A model generated the notes under the pieces. That model saw only the letters and a list, made by a program, of their open reading frames with translations, searched no databases and was not told the DNA's origin. Of a DNA stretch of 64,000 nt, positions 27,101-36,722 are shown one piece after another. The position numbers and the translations under genes are program-made. Each line of letters starts with the position of its first letter. The stretch's first letter is position 1. Origin of the DNA: Aquila chrysaetos chrysaetos (taxonomy: Eukaryota; Chordata; Aves; Accipitriformes; Accipitridae); the NCBI RefSeq assembly GCF_900496995.4, contig NC_044007.1, positions 76,298,742 to 76,362,741 of the forward strand, in the 5' to 3' direction.

Positions 27101-30100
27101 ATCACTACGTTTTTTTTCCTAGGGTATATATTTGAATAATAACATCCTTGCATTTCTGTTGGCAGTATGGAATGCTACTGTATCAGAATTACAGAATTCC
27201 CCAGCAGAGAAAAGCCATGCTTCCCCACTTTTCCACTCCAGTAGTAAGTAATGAACTTTACCTCATTAATGTATGATGTTGGAAAAGATTCATTTGCTTT
27301 TGCATTTTAAAAGTGGAAAATTTTATGTTAAGAAATGTAAATTGAGCATTGTGTAGCAAATCATTGTAAAGTTCATGTTTCACATGAGTATAGTTTACGT
27401 GGTTGGCTCTCCATTATCTTAGGCTTACATGATCCACATGATTGAAAAATCTTGGATACGTCAGGCACTTTTGAGATGTACAGTACTGAGACATCTGGCT
27501 GTCTCTGCAGAAGCCAGCTTAGGTCTGGCAAAACTAACACGTAAATTTCCTAAAATATGTTGGGCCAAGAGCTGACTTGTTAGCTATCTAAAAGTGAAGA
27601 TCCTATATTTGGATCCCAACTGGCCCTGAAAATGACTGGAGTATAGTAATAGGGCAAATGGGCAACTGGAGCAATACAGATTTTATTCTCAGCCTTTGAA
27701 TCCTCTCCCTCTCCTACAGCCTGAAAAGAAAAGCCATCTATTTTTGTGTCTGTGAATCTTTTGGAAGGGGGAAAAAAAATGAGATGTTTTTTCTGTGCTG
27801 TTGAAGGATAACTTTGGACAGTCTTCTGAAACCAAAACATTCTGAAATGAAACTCTCAAGCTGGTTTTTTCTTTCCCTGTTTTTTGAAACAAGTGAAAAT
27901 TCCTTTTCAGAGAAGTGTATCTGAAAACTCACTAGTAGCAATGGATTTTTCGGGGCAAATAGGAAGAGTTATTGAAAATCCTGCTGAAGCACAGAGTGCT
28001 GCCTTGGAAGAAGGACATGCTTGGAGGGTAGCTATCTTCTCTTTTCTATTTTTGTAACTAGCAAGTGTCTGTTGAGAGCCAAAACACAGAGTGTGCTATG
28101 ATGTTAGTGCAGTGCTGGTCACAGTATAGCTTAGCTCCGACCTGAAGCAATCACACTGCAAGCATGCAGATCTGAAAGTCAATATCCATCTTTAGCAAAA
28201 CTGTCACATTCACAACAACCTTCTACCACTGCTTCTCTGTCCCCCTAGTGTCCAGAGGAAGGTTGAGGGGGAAAGCAGACCCACCAGAACTTTACTGCCA
28301 GTTTGCAAAACCAGTCTCTGAGGAGGAATATGTCAAATTAAATGCTTCCCCACATGGAAGAGGCTGGGGCTCTGACTAATGGCTTGCTCCCAGTAAGTTT
28401 AATTGCAGAATATACAAGAGGCAGGACCTCTTGCAATGAAAACTGATGTAACTTGTTTATAGTGTCTTGTGGACAGACAGCTGCAGTACAAGTTTTCCCA
28501 CATGCTCGTCTCTTAGGGAATAGGAGTCATTACTGAAGCACTAGCTGGTGCTTTATGTACGGGAGGGAAATACTGCTTGATTTACTGAGTGCCTGGTGTT
28601 TTGCCTGAGCAGAAACATATCAGACTTTTCTTTTTTCTGTCTTTTTTTTTTTTTCCTTTTTTTTTTTTTAGATACTGAGCTTTCATCATTAACATCTGGC
28701 TTGTGTTTTAAGCCAACTGAAATGAGCTGCTGCTTGTAGATTAGCCCCCTTCAAAGTTGCATTTCTTTTTCTCATCCTTGCATTAAACTTGCCCAGCCCC
28801 CAGTTTCCTGTAAATTAAATCTGTATTGCATGTGCAGTAATTCTCTTCTGTTGAGGCTTTAGTGTGGATTTAACGGTAATTCATTTTCTCTGTAGAAACG
28901 TAGCACAAGAATGAACATCTTGGGTAGCCAAAGTCCACTCCATCCTTCCACACTGAGTACAGGTAAATTCTACTGGTTTGTAAGCATAGTATCAGAGGCC
29001 TCTGTGGGTAAATAAAAGTTACATTTCGTATAGAGACAGAGTGCAGTTGCCTAGTATTAATGCCTTGATGTCAAATACAATGCTTACCAGTAGCTTGTGT
29101 CATTAACATGCTTACCCATACAGACACAGTAGAAGGCACTTGTTTTCCTTTGAAAGCACGCTCAAGCTTTTCTTCAAGATTAATCTTTTGAAACTCAGGT
29201 TTTATAGAGACTTCATAAATCTTTCTGTTGAAAACAATCCAGAAGTCAATACTTGGTTTTAGGCAGGGAAAGTCAATGAGTGATCTGTTAATCTTTGAAG
29301 AGTAAAAATGAGAGTCTTCAAAATAGCATTCAATCCATAATAACTGAATAATGTAAAATACAGATGCCTGTAATGTGAGTCCTGAACATCTCTTTGACAT
29401 TGTAAGTTTATCAAAATAATTGGAAATTGCGTATTAATATCCTGGACTTCTTAGAGGAAACACAGCTGTTCTCTGTTTCTATTCTGTGTTTCTATTCAGT
29501 TGAACAGAATTTTAAAATACTATTTAAAAAACAATCAAGTAATAAACAGAAAAATATTTGGGGGTAACTCTACCCTTGAAAGCACAGGCTAAAGTGCTTT
29601 TCATTATCGAGAGTTAAGGGGACTTGGTTCTGACTCGCTAGCTTATACATTGTATTCTAAGAATTGTTTCGTCCCAACACTTTCAAGAAGCTATGAAAAG
29701 GCAATATTATAAGAGATTTCTCTTGTTAACCTAGTCGTACATCTGCAAAGCAGAAGAATACATGGAGATAAGGCCCGTCGACTTGATATATTAAGTAGAT
29801 GCAACAGCTAGTGCATTTTTTTCATATTGATTCATTTTTTGCATAGATTGATGAAAGATATTTTATATTCTGTAACAAAACTATACCCACTTTTAAAATG
29901 TTTAAATAATCAGTGTGTGGAAAAAAGTGTTTCACGTGTTACCGTTTCTAACCCTCCTCTCTTTCCCTCTTTTCCCTCTCGCCTCCAGTTATTCACAGGA
30001 CACAGCACTGGTTTCATGGAAGAATCTCTAGAGAAGAATCTCACAGGATTATTAAGCAACAAGGGCTTGTAGATGGGTAGGTATTCCTGTTGCTTAGTAT

Positions 30101-33100
30101 TTATGATCTGATGGTAAGCGTTCCAGACAAGAGCACAACTTCTGCTATAAGGGTTTACAGGTTTGTTTGCAGTTCTGAGTAACCCGATTCTTGAGCAGTC
30201 CCATTATAACCTCCCTGGATTTCAAAAAGTCAGAGTATGTGTTTGTAGGAGTGGGTTCTAACTCTTAATTTGAAAAATAAAATATTAAGAATACACTTAA
30301 ACTTTTTTCTTTTTTTCCAACAGAGGCAATCAAGTTTTAGAGAACGTTAGAATTTGAAAATAATTAATTCCTGTAATCTACATTGAGGACATATTTTTCA
30401 GGCAAAGCTGTACCTAGCCACTTGGCCACAAATTTGTAATCAGCTATTTGTGCTCTTCCGCATGCATCAGAGCAGTTAGTGATGATTTCTCACTATTTAT
30501 TTCTGTTCTAGAGCAAAGAAATGAAAGCACCTGTTCCAGTGCTCTCTAAAATGTCTGTAGTTGAGATTTAAGTACCTTCTGAGCATCTCTGTTTCCTTTA
30601 TTTATATGTAGTTACAGTTATCGAAGGGAACTTGCTTCAACTGCATTCAGCAGTTCTTTATTGTGGGATGGGAAGAGTGTAGTTGCCTTCAGTTCACTAA
30701 TCTCACTGCTGTCAGGGTTAAAGTAGAAACTTCCATGTTGGCTTCTCAGGAGACAGTCAAGTTCAAACCTTTCTTCGGCATTATCTGGTTCAGGAGCATC
30801 ACAAGTCTATGTGAAGAATGAAATACATTAGAGAAGTAGAAATTGCTAGTGCATGTACATATTCATCAAGCAGTGTTTTTTTATTGTTTGGCTTTTTTTG
30901 CTGGCCTAGGGCTATTGGCTTTTAGCTTAGCAGATCAAATAGAGAAGAGAGGCTGAGAAAGCAAAGGAACACTGCTGACTTGTTGGGTTTCTGGTTCTCT
31001 CACACTACAGATCTTCTTTACAGTCTTGGGCTCATTTTGACTTGTTGCCTTAGGAATCTAGTGGCCCATCCTTCTTGGGGTTTTCATAAATGTGTTAATG
31101 CCTTTGAGGCGGTGCTAAACTTGTGCCTAGCCAGCTTACTCGCTGTGGAAGGTGAAGATTGGTTAGTCTGGCTGTGGTGAGGTCAGTCAGCGGTGGCAAA
31201 AGAGCCACGTTACTTACGTGCTCTGAGATCTAAGGATCGTGGTTATCGGGACAGAAGAGTCTTGCCTGTGTTTTCCTGCTCTGTGTGTTCTTGAACAAAA
31301 GAAGGTAGAAAGTTAACAGGCTTTTGATGGCTCATGTAAGATGTTCAGCAGTGTATATATGCAGCTGATACCACTACCATTTGACTGTTTCTGGAAGCTA
31401 TTGTTGAGGATGCATCTATCTTTATAGTCGTTGTTTATGCAGACAGCCTGTTGCTTGCCAGAGGTTGAGTAAACACTTGCAGGATCAGTTGTGCTGAGCT
31501 TCGCTTTGTGCCACCAGCTTATGATACCATGCGTTATCTGAAATGGCTAGATGAAATACGATTTAGAGATACCTGCATGAACCGCAGTAACCACAGGGCA
31601 GGTAAGGTCTTTCTCCCTGAGACTGATCCTAATGTGTGAAGTCTTTGGTCCCTTTTCCACACATCTGGTCTTGCTAGGACTGAAAAGGAATGTTCAAATA
31701 CCATGCATGGTTTCCGCTGATGGCAGGACATGCCTGTCTCCGAGTGTTGGACTGACCCTGGTTATGATGGTGCATTTTTGTGGTATTGACATTTCTCAAT
31801 CGGTTCTGAGGAGCTGCAGTAACTTCTTTTGGGTTCACAAGACTACAAGTAGTTCTTGCAACTCAGCCTTGGAAAAGTGTGTTCCTGGCTTAGTGGTTAG
31901 CAATTAAGAGGGCTTGAGGCCTGCCCCAGTACTGTGCTTGGCCATCTCACAAATCCACTAGTGATTAGGGCTGTGAGCCTTATGCCAAAGGTATATTCTT
32001 GTTTCCTGTAGCATGGAGAGATTCTCCTTCCTTAGTTCATTAAATGTCAGGGGGAGGAAACATTTTTTGGCTAGATTTTTTTCTCCTCTTCTAAGTACAT
32101 ATTTAACCATTTCAGTTAGGGCTTCAATTTTGTGGGTCAACTTAAAAGTGACAGTTGTGTAGTGTATGATGTTGCTAGCTATACTTCTAAAGTATATTCT
32201 TTTCCAGTGATGGTAAGGGAAAAATACTGTGTCTGTTTCAGAGGAAAAATCAGTGTCTTATTTTCCCCATCTTGATAATGTAGATGCTACTTAACAACTG
32301 ATAAGTCGTTTTAAGAAAGTATTGGGCTGTTCCTGTGCAATTGCAGCCATTTAACTTAAATGTAATTTTGCTAACACTGGATTTCTGTAAACTGCTGCAA
32401 GATACTGGAGAGTGGGAACAGATTCTCATGTATTGCTTTTCCATCTACAGAAATCCAGATTTGCTTTGGAGTTAAATGGGAACATTTTCTTCATGAGAGT
32501 GCGTATCAGTAATGGAAAGCTTAGCTAGAGAGACCCTTAAAAAAAGCCTCATACATACATTCACAGGGGAAGAACTACTGTCATGTTAATGCAACTAAAG
32601 AATAGTTAGGCAATAGCACAAAATAATGTAGTAGTTCTCATTATGTATGAAGAAATGGATTGTGGTATTCAGTGTGTACTTAAAAATGTTCTCTCCTAGA
32701 CTGTTTCTTCTCCGGGACAGCCAAAGCAATCCAAAGGCATTTGTACTTACACTGTGCCATCATCAAAAAATAAAGCATTTTCAAATCTTGCCGGTAAGTA
32801 GATTATTTTTGATACTGATCACAAAAAAAGAAATTTTAAATCATAAAGCTTTGCCAACATCTGAAGAGAACTCTTCTTAATTACTGATGTAATTAAGAGG
32901 GATGTTTCCATTAGCAAGTGTATTGGCAAGTATTCTTTAGAATTGCCAAATGTCTGATTAAAATTCTTTGTTAACATTGCCTGGAAAACTAGTGTAAGTC
33001 ACTTAGGTATAGAAGTAATGCACAGAACTTGTTCTCTGTGACTGACAGCAACCACAGTGGCAGTTGTCTCCCTGTCACTTAGGCAAACGTAGAATAACTT

Positions 33101-33735
33101 AGGGAAACTTTAAAAAGTTTTATTCTGGAGGTCACCCAGTTACATTGAGCTTAAAATAACATTACACTGAGATGTCGAGAACCTGTTCGATTTTTATCTT
33201 GATCAAAAAGACTGTCAGAACTTTAAGATGATGTACACCTCTTGATTGGTCCAAATCCTCTTCCCTTGCTTCACCTGCCAATTTTACAAACCACTAACAA
33301 ATATTCGGGGGGTATTTTTATTTTATGTAATGAAGACCAGTGCTGTCTCTACAACTTTCAATTGCTCTGCCCATGAGCTTTCACTTTCATAAACAAAACA
33401 TTTCAAGCTGGGTTAATGTATGTTCTTTTCCAGTGCTCTGCACAGTTTCATGAAGATCTCTGGGCACTAGGTTGTTTGGGCAGTGCCCACCGTTTATCTC
33501 ACATCACACAGTGGTACTGTTTAAGTTTTGCCACGTTTGCATCTCTTCATGTGCAGTCTAACTTGAAAACGATGTTTCGTTTCCCCAGTGTGAAGATGAT
33601 GGACAGATATTTTTCAGCCTGGATGATGGGAACACCAAATTCAGTGATCTAATCCAGCTTGTTGAATTCTATCAACTAAACAAAGGAGTCTTGCCCTGCA
33701 AACTCAAACACCACTGCATCCGAGTGGCCTTATGA
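9062..33735 (+). CDS. GRB10: GRB10 signalling adaptor (RA-PH-BPS-SH2), joined from 12 certain exons plus a candidate alternative first exon
   Basis: GRB10 is a cytoplasmic and membrane-recruited adaptor that binds activated insulin and IGF1 receptors through its BPS and SH2 regions and dampens their signalling; this is family knowledge. The join seen here is 9062-9106 (candidate), 10000-10156, 15980-16095, 18922-18996, 22130-22267, 22877-22987, 24043-24141, 27166-27243, 27911-28027, 28896-28962, 29989-30076, 32700-32793 and 33589-33735. All introns are GT-AG and phases match. Numbered from the ATG at 9062 the product has 443 residues: RA about 16-106, PH about 140-247, BPS about 274-315, SH2 about 342-436. 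The SH2 phosphotyrosine-binding motif FLLRDS (Arg369) is intact. The sequence follows GRB10 rather than GRB14 or GRB7, for example [22 protein letters not shown] and [10 protein letters not shown]. The common proline-rich N-terminal exons were not found, so transcripts from an upstream promoter would join at 10000. The exons at and after 10000 are secure; the first is inferred. Confidence 0.95.
9142..9171. repeat. TTG trinucleotide microsatellite
   Basis: About ten tandem TTG units lie in the intron about 35 bases after the candidate donor at 9107. Confidence 0.9.
9806..9820. repeat. Poly(G) run (15)
   Basis: A homopolymer of 15 G lies in the short intron between the candidate first exon and the RA exon. 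Similar G runs occur at 8748 and 10592. Confidence 0.85.
10000..10156 (+). CDS. GRB10: GRB10 exon: start of Ras-associating domain
   Basis: The acceptor is ATGTTGCAG and the donor GTAGGG. The exon starts in phase 0 with [16 protein letters not shown] and ends after the first base of a Glu codon (HHPHLGL-E). It encodes the beta-strand and helix core of the ubiquitin-like RA domain that binds small GTPases such as Ras. The N-terminal boundary matches the mammalian exon junction just before DVKVF. Confidence 0.97.
10592..10609. repeat. Poly(G) run (18)
   Basis: An 18-base G homopolymer in the intron after the first RA exon, the third long G run within 2 kb. Confidence 0.85.
11529..11786. repeat. 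Long imperfect inverted repeat (hairpin of about 258 bp)
   Basis: Two arms of about 120 bp face each other around a loop of about 12 bases (11654-11665). Perfect blocks seen by eye: 11529-11541 with 11774-11786 (13 bp, TTTCCCATCATTG), 11545-11553 with 11762-11770 (9 bp), 11561-11572 with 11740-11751 (12 bp, GTAAACAGAAGC), 11598-11605 with 11713-11720 (8 bp, CTCCTGCC), and 11607-11616 with 11702-11711 (10 bp, GATTCATTCA). Small bulges and a looser stretch near 11575-11597 separate them. The shape fits a palindromic MITE-like element or an ancient conserved hairpin repeat (Eulor- or UCON-type). It shows no coding potential. The family is not identified. Confidence 0.85.
15980..16095 (+). CDS. 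GRB10: GRB10 exon: end of Ras-associating domain
   Basis: The acceptor is TTTTCCACAG. The first two bases complete the Glu codon, followed by RCLEDHE, then [20 protein letters not shown] and FFKNPM. The donor is GTGAGT and the exon ends in phase 0. It completes the RA domain and the start of the RA-PH linker. The intron before it is about 5.8 kb. Confidence 0.97.
16096..22129. other. GRB10: GRB10 introns flanking the RA-PH linker exon
   Basis: Two introns (16096-18921 and 18997-22129). The first has an A-rich then (AACC)n tract at about 16184-16214 of the kind common in birds. No recognised transposon, RNA gene or extra exon. Confidence 0.8.
18922..18996 (+). CDS. GRB10: GRB10 exon: RA-PH linker
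   Basis: A 75-base exon of 25 codons, phase 0 at both ends, encoding [17 protein letters not shown] through QLLQ. The acceptor is TGTGTCTAG and the donor GTACTG. It forms the helical linker between the RA and PH domains, which pack together as one unit in this family. Its length is a multiple of three, so skipping it would keep the frame. Confidence 0.96.
22130..22267 (+). CDS. GRB10: GRB10 exon: start of PH domain
   Basis: A 138-base exon of 46 codons, phase 0 at both ends, from [20 protein letters not shown] to CSTKGTSK. The acceptor is CTCCAACAG and the donor GTAAGG. It encodes the first PH strands, including the basic [12 protein letters not shown] stretch expected to contact phosphoinositides. 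Confidence 0.97.
22877..22987 (+). CDS. GRB10: GRB10 exon: middle of PH domain
   Basis: A 111-base exon of 37 codons, phase 0 at both ends: [20 protein letters not shown], then the AGKKLYNAP loop, ending GFCIK. The acceptor is TTCCCTAG and the donor GTAATT. It shows a few substitutions relative to mammals, such as LYNAPAEY, but no gaps. Confidence 0.97.
24043..24141 (+). CDS. GRB10: GRB10 exon: C-terminal helix of PH domain
   Basis: A 99-base exon of 33 codons, phase 0 at both ends: [20 protein letters not shown], then [13 protein letters not shown]. The acceptor is CTTTATAG and the donor GTACCT. The Trp in TCWMTAF is the conserved tryptophan of the PH-domain terminal helix. Confidence 0.97.
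27166..27243 (+). CDS. GRB10: GRB10 exon: PH-BPS linker
   Basis: A 78-base exon of 26 codons, phase 0 at both ends: [17 protein letters not shown], then MLPHFSTPV. The acceptor is TGTTGGCAG and the donor GTAAGT. It leads from the PH helix into the BPS region. The Pro-rich, Ser/Thr-containing tail is a likely flexible regulatory segment (inference). Confidence 0.96.
27911..28027 (+). CDS. GRB10: GRB10 exon: BPS region (receptor kinase inhibitory segment)
   Basis: A 117-base exon of 39 codons, phase 0 at both ends: [20 protein letters not shown], then [19 protein letters not shown]. The acceptor is CCTTTTCAG and the donor GTAGCT, which is weaker than its neighbours. In GRB10 and GRB14 the BPS segment binds the insulin and IGF1 receptor kinase as a pseudosubstrate; the ENP and HAWR landmarks are intact. 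Confidence 0.97.
28896..28962 (+). CDS. GRB10: GRB10 exon: BPS-SH2 linker
   Basis: A 67-base exon encoding [20 protein letters not shown] and ST, plus the first base of a Val codon. The acceptor is TTCTCTGTAG and the donor GTAAAT. The serine-rich linker carries the SQSPLHPS stretch present in mammalian GRB10, a known phosphorylation-prone part of the protein (family knowledge). Confidence 0.96.
29989..30076 (+). CDS. GRB10: GRB10 exon: N-terminal half of SH2 domain
   Basis: The exon starts with two bases completing Val, then [20 protein letters not shown] and IKQQGLVD, and ends with two bases of a Gly codon. The acceptor is CGCCTCCAG, following a long pyrimidine tract, and the donor is [16 protein letters not shown] is the canonical SH2 opening; the Arg of GRIS is the alpha-A arginine. 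Confidence 0.97.
32700..32793 (+). CDS. GRB10: GRB10 exon: SH2 core with FLLRDS motif
   Basis: The first base completes Gly, then [20 protein letters not shown] and [11 protein letters not shown]. The acceptor is TCTCTCCTAG and the donor GTAAGT; the exon ends in phase 0. FLLRDS contains the invariant beta-B5 arginine that binds phosphotyrosine, and the HFQI strand completes the pocket, so binding function should be intact. Confidence 0.97.
33589..33735 (+). CDS. GRB10: GRB10 terminal coding exon: C-terminal SH2 and stop
   Basis: The acceptor is GTTTCCCCAG. It encodes 48 residues, [20 protein letters not shown] through [19 protein letters not shown] and KHHCIRVAL, then TGA at 33733-33735. The C-terminus matches mammalian GRB10 without extension or truncation. 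Confidence 0.98.
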   Translation, partial: CEDDGQIFFSLDDGNTKFSDLIQLVEFYQLNKGVLPCKLKHHCIRVAL

Positions 33736-36722
33736 CCTCAAATCTGACTCTCACTGAAGACTGGATTTGCTAGAAGAGTAATTGTAAGAGAACGTTGACA
33801 CTGGGGAATTGGCAGATTTGTAAGTTGGTAAAAATAAATAAAAATATTATGCACCTTGGGACTCTGAAAGGGATGGATTCGACAGGTGCCAACAGACCAA
33901 GATTGCTGGTTTGTCTAACACCTAAGAGTGATTGCTGCTGAGTGTCCCAGCATCCCAAAAATGGGGGGAGGGTATGTAAAACCATGAGTAAATTTGAAAC
34001 AAAACTGGAAACTATCTTGGCTGGGCCACTTAACAGGAACAAGTGTGAAGAGAAATCTTTGAAAAGAACTCTTGCCCTGGAATAATCTTGACAATTAAGA
34101 CTAGTGTGTTTACTTTTTGTATTGATCACTTTTTTTGCACTCCTACTTTGTTTCGGATATTGTATGCAGCCTATATTAGGAGCTGATGTGGCTTTTAAAA
34201 TTCATGCAGGAGTTGGGTATTAATCTGCACCCTAAAATGTATGGAATGCTTCAGCCTAAAAGGATCTAGAAGAAAATCAAGAAGTGTGTGTGTGTGCGCG
34301 CATGTGTCTCAAAACTTCTCTGGAGACCTGAGGTTTGATGATCTGCAGATGTCTTTGAAGAAGCAATGAGGATACAATTCTAAAAGAACATACCACCATA
34401 TACATACTCTTAAAACTGTTGACTTGTAGCATTATGGCTGTAGTATGTTGATGGCATATTAGTGGCATTCAGTCATGCAAAGACTGTATTAGATTCTATG
34501 CACAAATTTTTATTATTGGAGTGGTGGTTTGTTTTTTACAGCCTTTTGACTGTTCTCCTGAGGAAACTTACTGTTACTAAATAGAATAGGACTGAATGAC
34601 TACACTTGTATTTGAAACCACCATTTTTTGTGAGAAGATTCTTCTGCGGGTAGTCTTAGTATGACAAAATAAAATAATAAAAAAAAAAAAAAACACAAAA
34701 AAAAAAACAAAACAGTGGTTTTAGCTTTATAGCTCCTTGAATTTTCAGACTGTTTCAAAGAGCTCTTTCCATATAGTAAAGCTACAGTGACACAAAGCTC
34801 TCCTGGGGAATAGGGCATAAAAAGAAATTAACCCCTTCTGCTTTCTGTAGGGCCATGAAAGTTTACATGGTAAGAAAGAACATACTGGGAATGGAAACAC
34901 ATTTGATTGTGAACTAGCTGCTGGCAATATCATCCATCAAGGTAACTGGTGATCCCTGTGTTACACACGCTAAAGCATGCCAGTACCTATGGCAGACAAG
35001 CATGTATCCTGCTCTGGTGCTGGTCTGTCATCAGAACTACTTTACTGTTAATGTTTAAATCAGTTATTTAATGTTTACACAATAACTCTTTCTGATGATA
35101 AATCAGTATTAAAGTTAGACAAGTCCCACCTTGATCCTCCAATTGCAAATACCATTCTTTCAGCAACGCGGTTGGTGCAGGAACTGTTACTGAATTAACT
35201 TCCCAGTACTTCATGCAGTTAGCCACAGTGAGAGGTATTCCACCCTGGGAACTTGCAGAGCGTAGTGCAGAATGGAGCATTCTTAAGATGGTAAATGATT
35301 TATGCAGGCTAGTTCATCCTTACTAATATTTGCCACTGGGTTTGAAATCCTAGCCATCTGAAAGGGTAAAGAAGGAAAACCAATCCTACACCTTTAGGTC
35401 TTCATGTAGTGTTGAGAATAGCTTAAGACAAACCATAACCTGCCTGAGTCGTCCATATCAGCTTATAACTATGTCAATGGTATAGAAACACTGTATTTTA
35501 GTTTACAGAACACATTTAGTATTTTTTTTTCCATTTAATGTCTAGATATTAAAAATGAAGAAACTTGATTTTGTTTTTAGTAGAAGCTTTTTTTTTTTTA
35601 ATTGTACATAGTGAAATGAGTGTTCCTGCTTTCTAGACAATGTATTTTAAAACCTTGAAATTAAGCTAACTTAAGTCTGACTTCACTTTGCATGCTTCTA
35701 TTTGGCCCCTATTAGGAGAAAAAAGATACTTGTATTGACTACATTACCAGTTTAATAAGACCATTTATGCTGTAGTTTTAAGTTTTTCTGTTTACATAGC
35801 TTAGTGACAACCATGCATTTTTCCCAGTAGGCGGATAGTATTTGCAGTGTTTCATATTTATAAAAAAAACCTTGCATCTTATTTAAATTGAGAATAAAAG
35901 TTTGACTATGAATCATGATTTTTGTATGTAGATGGTTGACTTAGTATTTTGTACTTTTCCCAGCTAAAGTGAGCTGTTTTGAGAAAGTGACCACCTTCAA
36001 AGTGGCAACAATCTTACTTAAGCAGATCACTGCTTTGTCTTCTTTCTGCTGGAAAACAGTCAATACCACCTTAGTTTTCCAACAGATTCAGCTGGCTGCC
36101 AGCTCAGAATACCAAGGACTGAAGGACATTTGACTCTTATTTTTGTATTTAAATGACATGAATGTAAAGGGGATGCTCAGGGTTGTTTTGGAGCCTGTTG
36201 AATTTTTATCTTTTTGCCTGTGATTTTATTTTCTAAATAAATACTTCATGTAGCAATCTTGAATATGTTGAGAAGGAAAATGCCAAACCATTTTGGTAAT
36301 GAGGTTACTAGTTAAGTTATGTTACGATAGGTGTTAAAGTACAAAAAACTTTTTATTTGTTAATTAATCTTGAAGAAACACGTGCCTCAGTTTAGATGTT
36401 TTGTCTTATCTTTTCTGCACTAAATACCTGACAGTTTGACCAATCAATGCACCTTTCCAGTGGCAAGACTTGCTTATCATAAATTATATTGTCACAATGC
36501 AAGATTTAGTGACTGTAAAATGGAATAAAGTTTAAAGTTTCAGGGAATGCAAAAGGTATTAACTTAAGAGACAAAACCTTTATTCAATATGCTTTGCTTC
36601 ATACTGTAAATAGCTTTTTGGCTTGTGAACCTAATTGTAATCTTTCAGGTATTTTTGTACAAATAAGGGACTGATATTCTGTTTCTTGTAATTAGAAATA
36701 AACGTTAATACAATGCTATTCA
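33736..36722 (+). other. GRB10: GRB10 3' untranslated region
   Basis: About 3 kb of A+T-rich sequence runs from the stop codon to just past the AATAAA at 36697. Earlier AATAAA hexamers (about 33833, 36236-36241, 36524-36529) could give shorter 3' ends. Two Pumilio-type octamers are visible, TGTACATA at 35603-35610 and TGTAAATA at 36605-36612. An A-rich interrupted run lies at about 34679-34712. The far end resembles the long mammalian GRB10 3' UTR in position and length; its exact end is an inference from the last strong signal. Confidence 0.7.
36697..36702 (+). terminator. GRB10: Probable distal poly(A) signal of GRB10
   Basis: A canonical AATAAA hexamer lies about 2.96 kb after the stop codon. 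It is the last such hexamer before sequence character changes, and cleavage would be expected about 15-25 bases downstream. The hexamers at 36236 and 36524 are alternatives. Confidence 0.6.

Larger units (their letters stand above)
22268..27165. other. GRB10: GRB10 introns within and after the PH exons
   Basis: Three introns (22268-22876, 22988-24042, 24142-27165). The last contains a short GC- and CpG-richer patch at about 25100-25460 of unknown meaning. An A run followed by CCCAAACGCC lies at about 23758-23780. No extra exon recognised. Confidence 0.8.
27244..33588. other. GRB10: GRB10 introns through the BPS and SH2 exons
   Basis: Five introns (27244-27910, 28028-28895, 28963-29988, 30077-32699, 32794-33588), all A+T-rich. 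A split T tract lies at about 28640-28670. The last intron carries a cryptic phase-0 acceptor at 33432-33433. No recognised transposon or RNA gene. Confidence 0.8.

Noticed and set aside
33831..33843. Early AATAAATAAA as the end of GRB10
   Set aside because: It lies only about 100 bases after the stop, while mammalian GRB10 has a 3' UTR of several kb and stronger signals occur to 36697. It may be used as a minor site.
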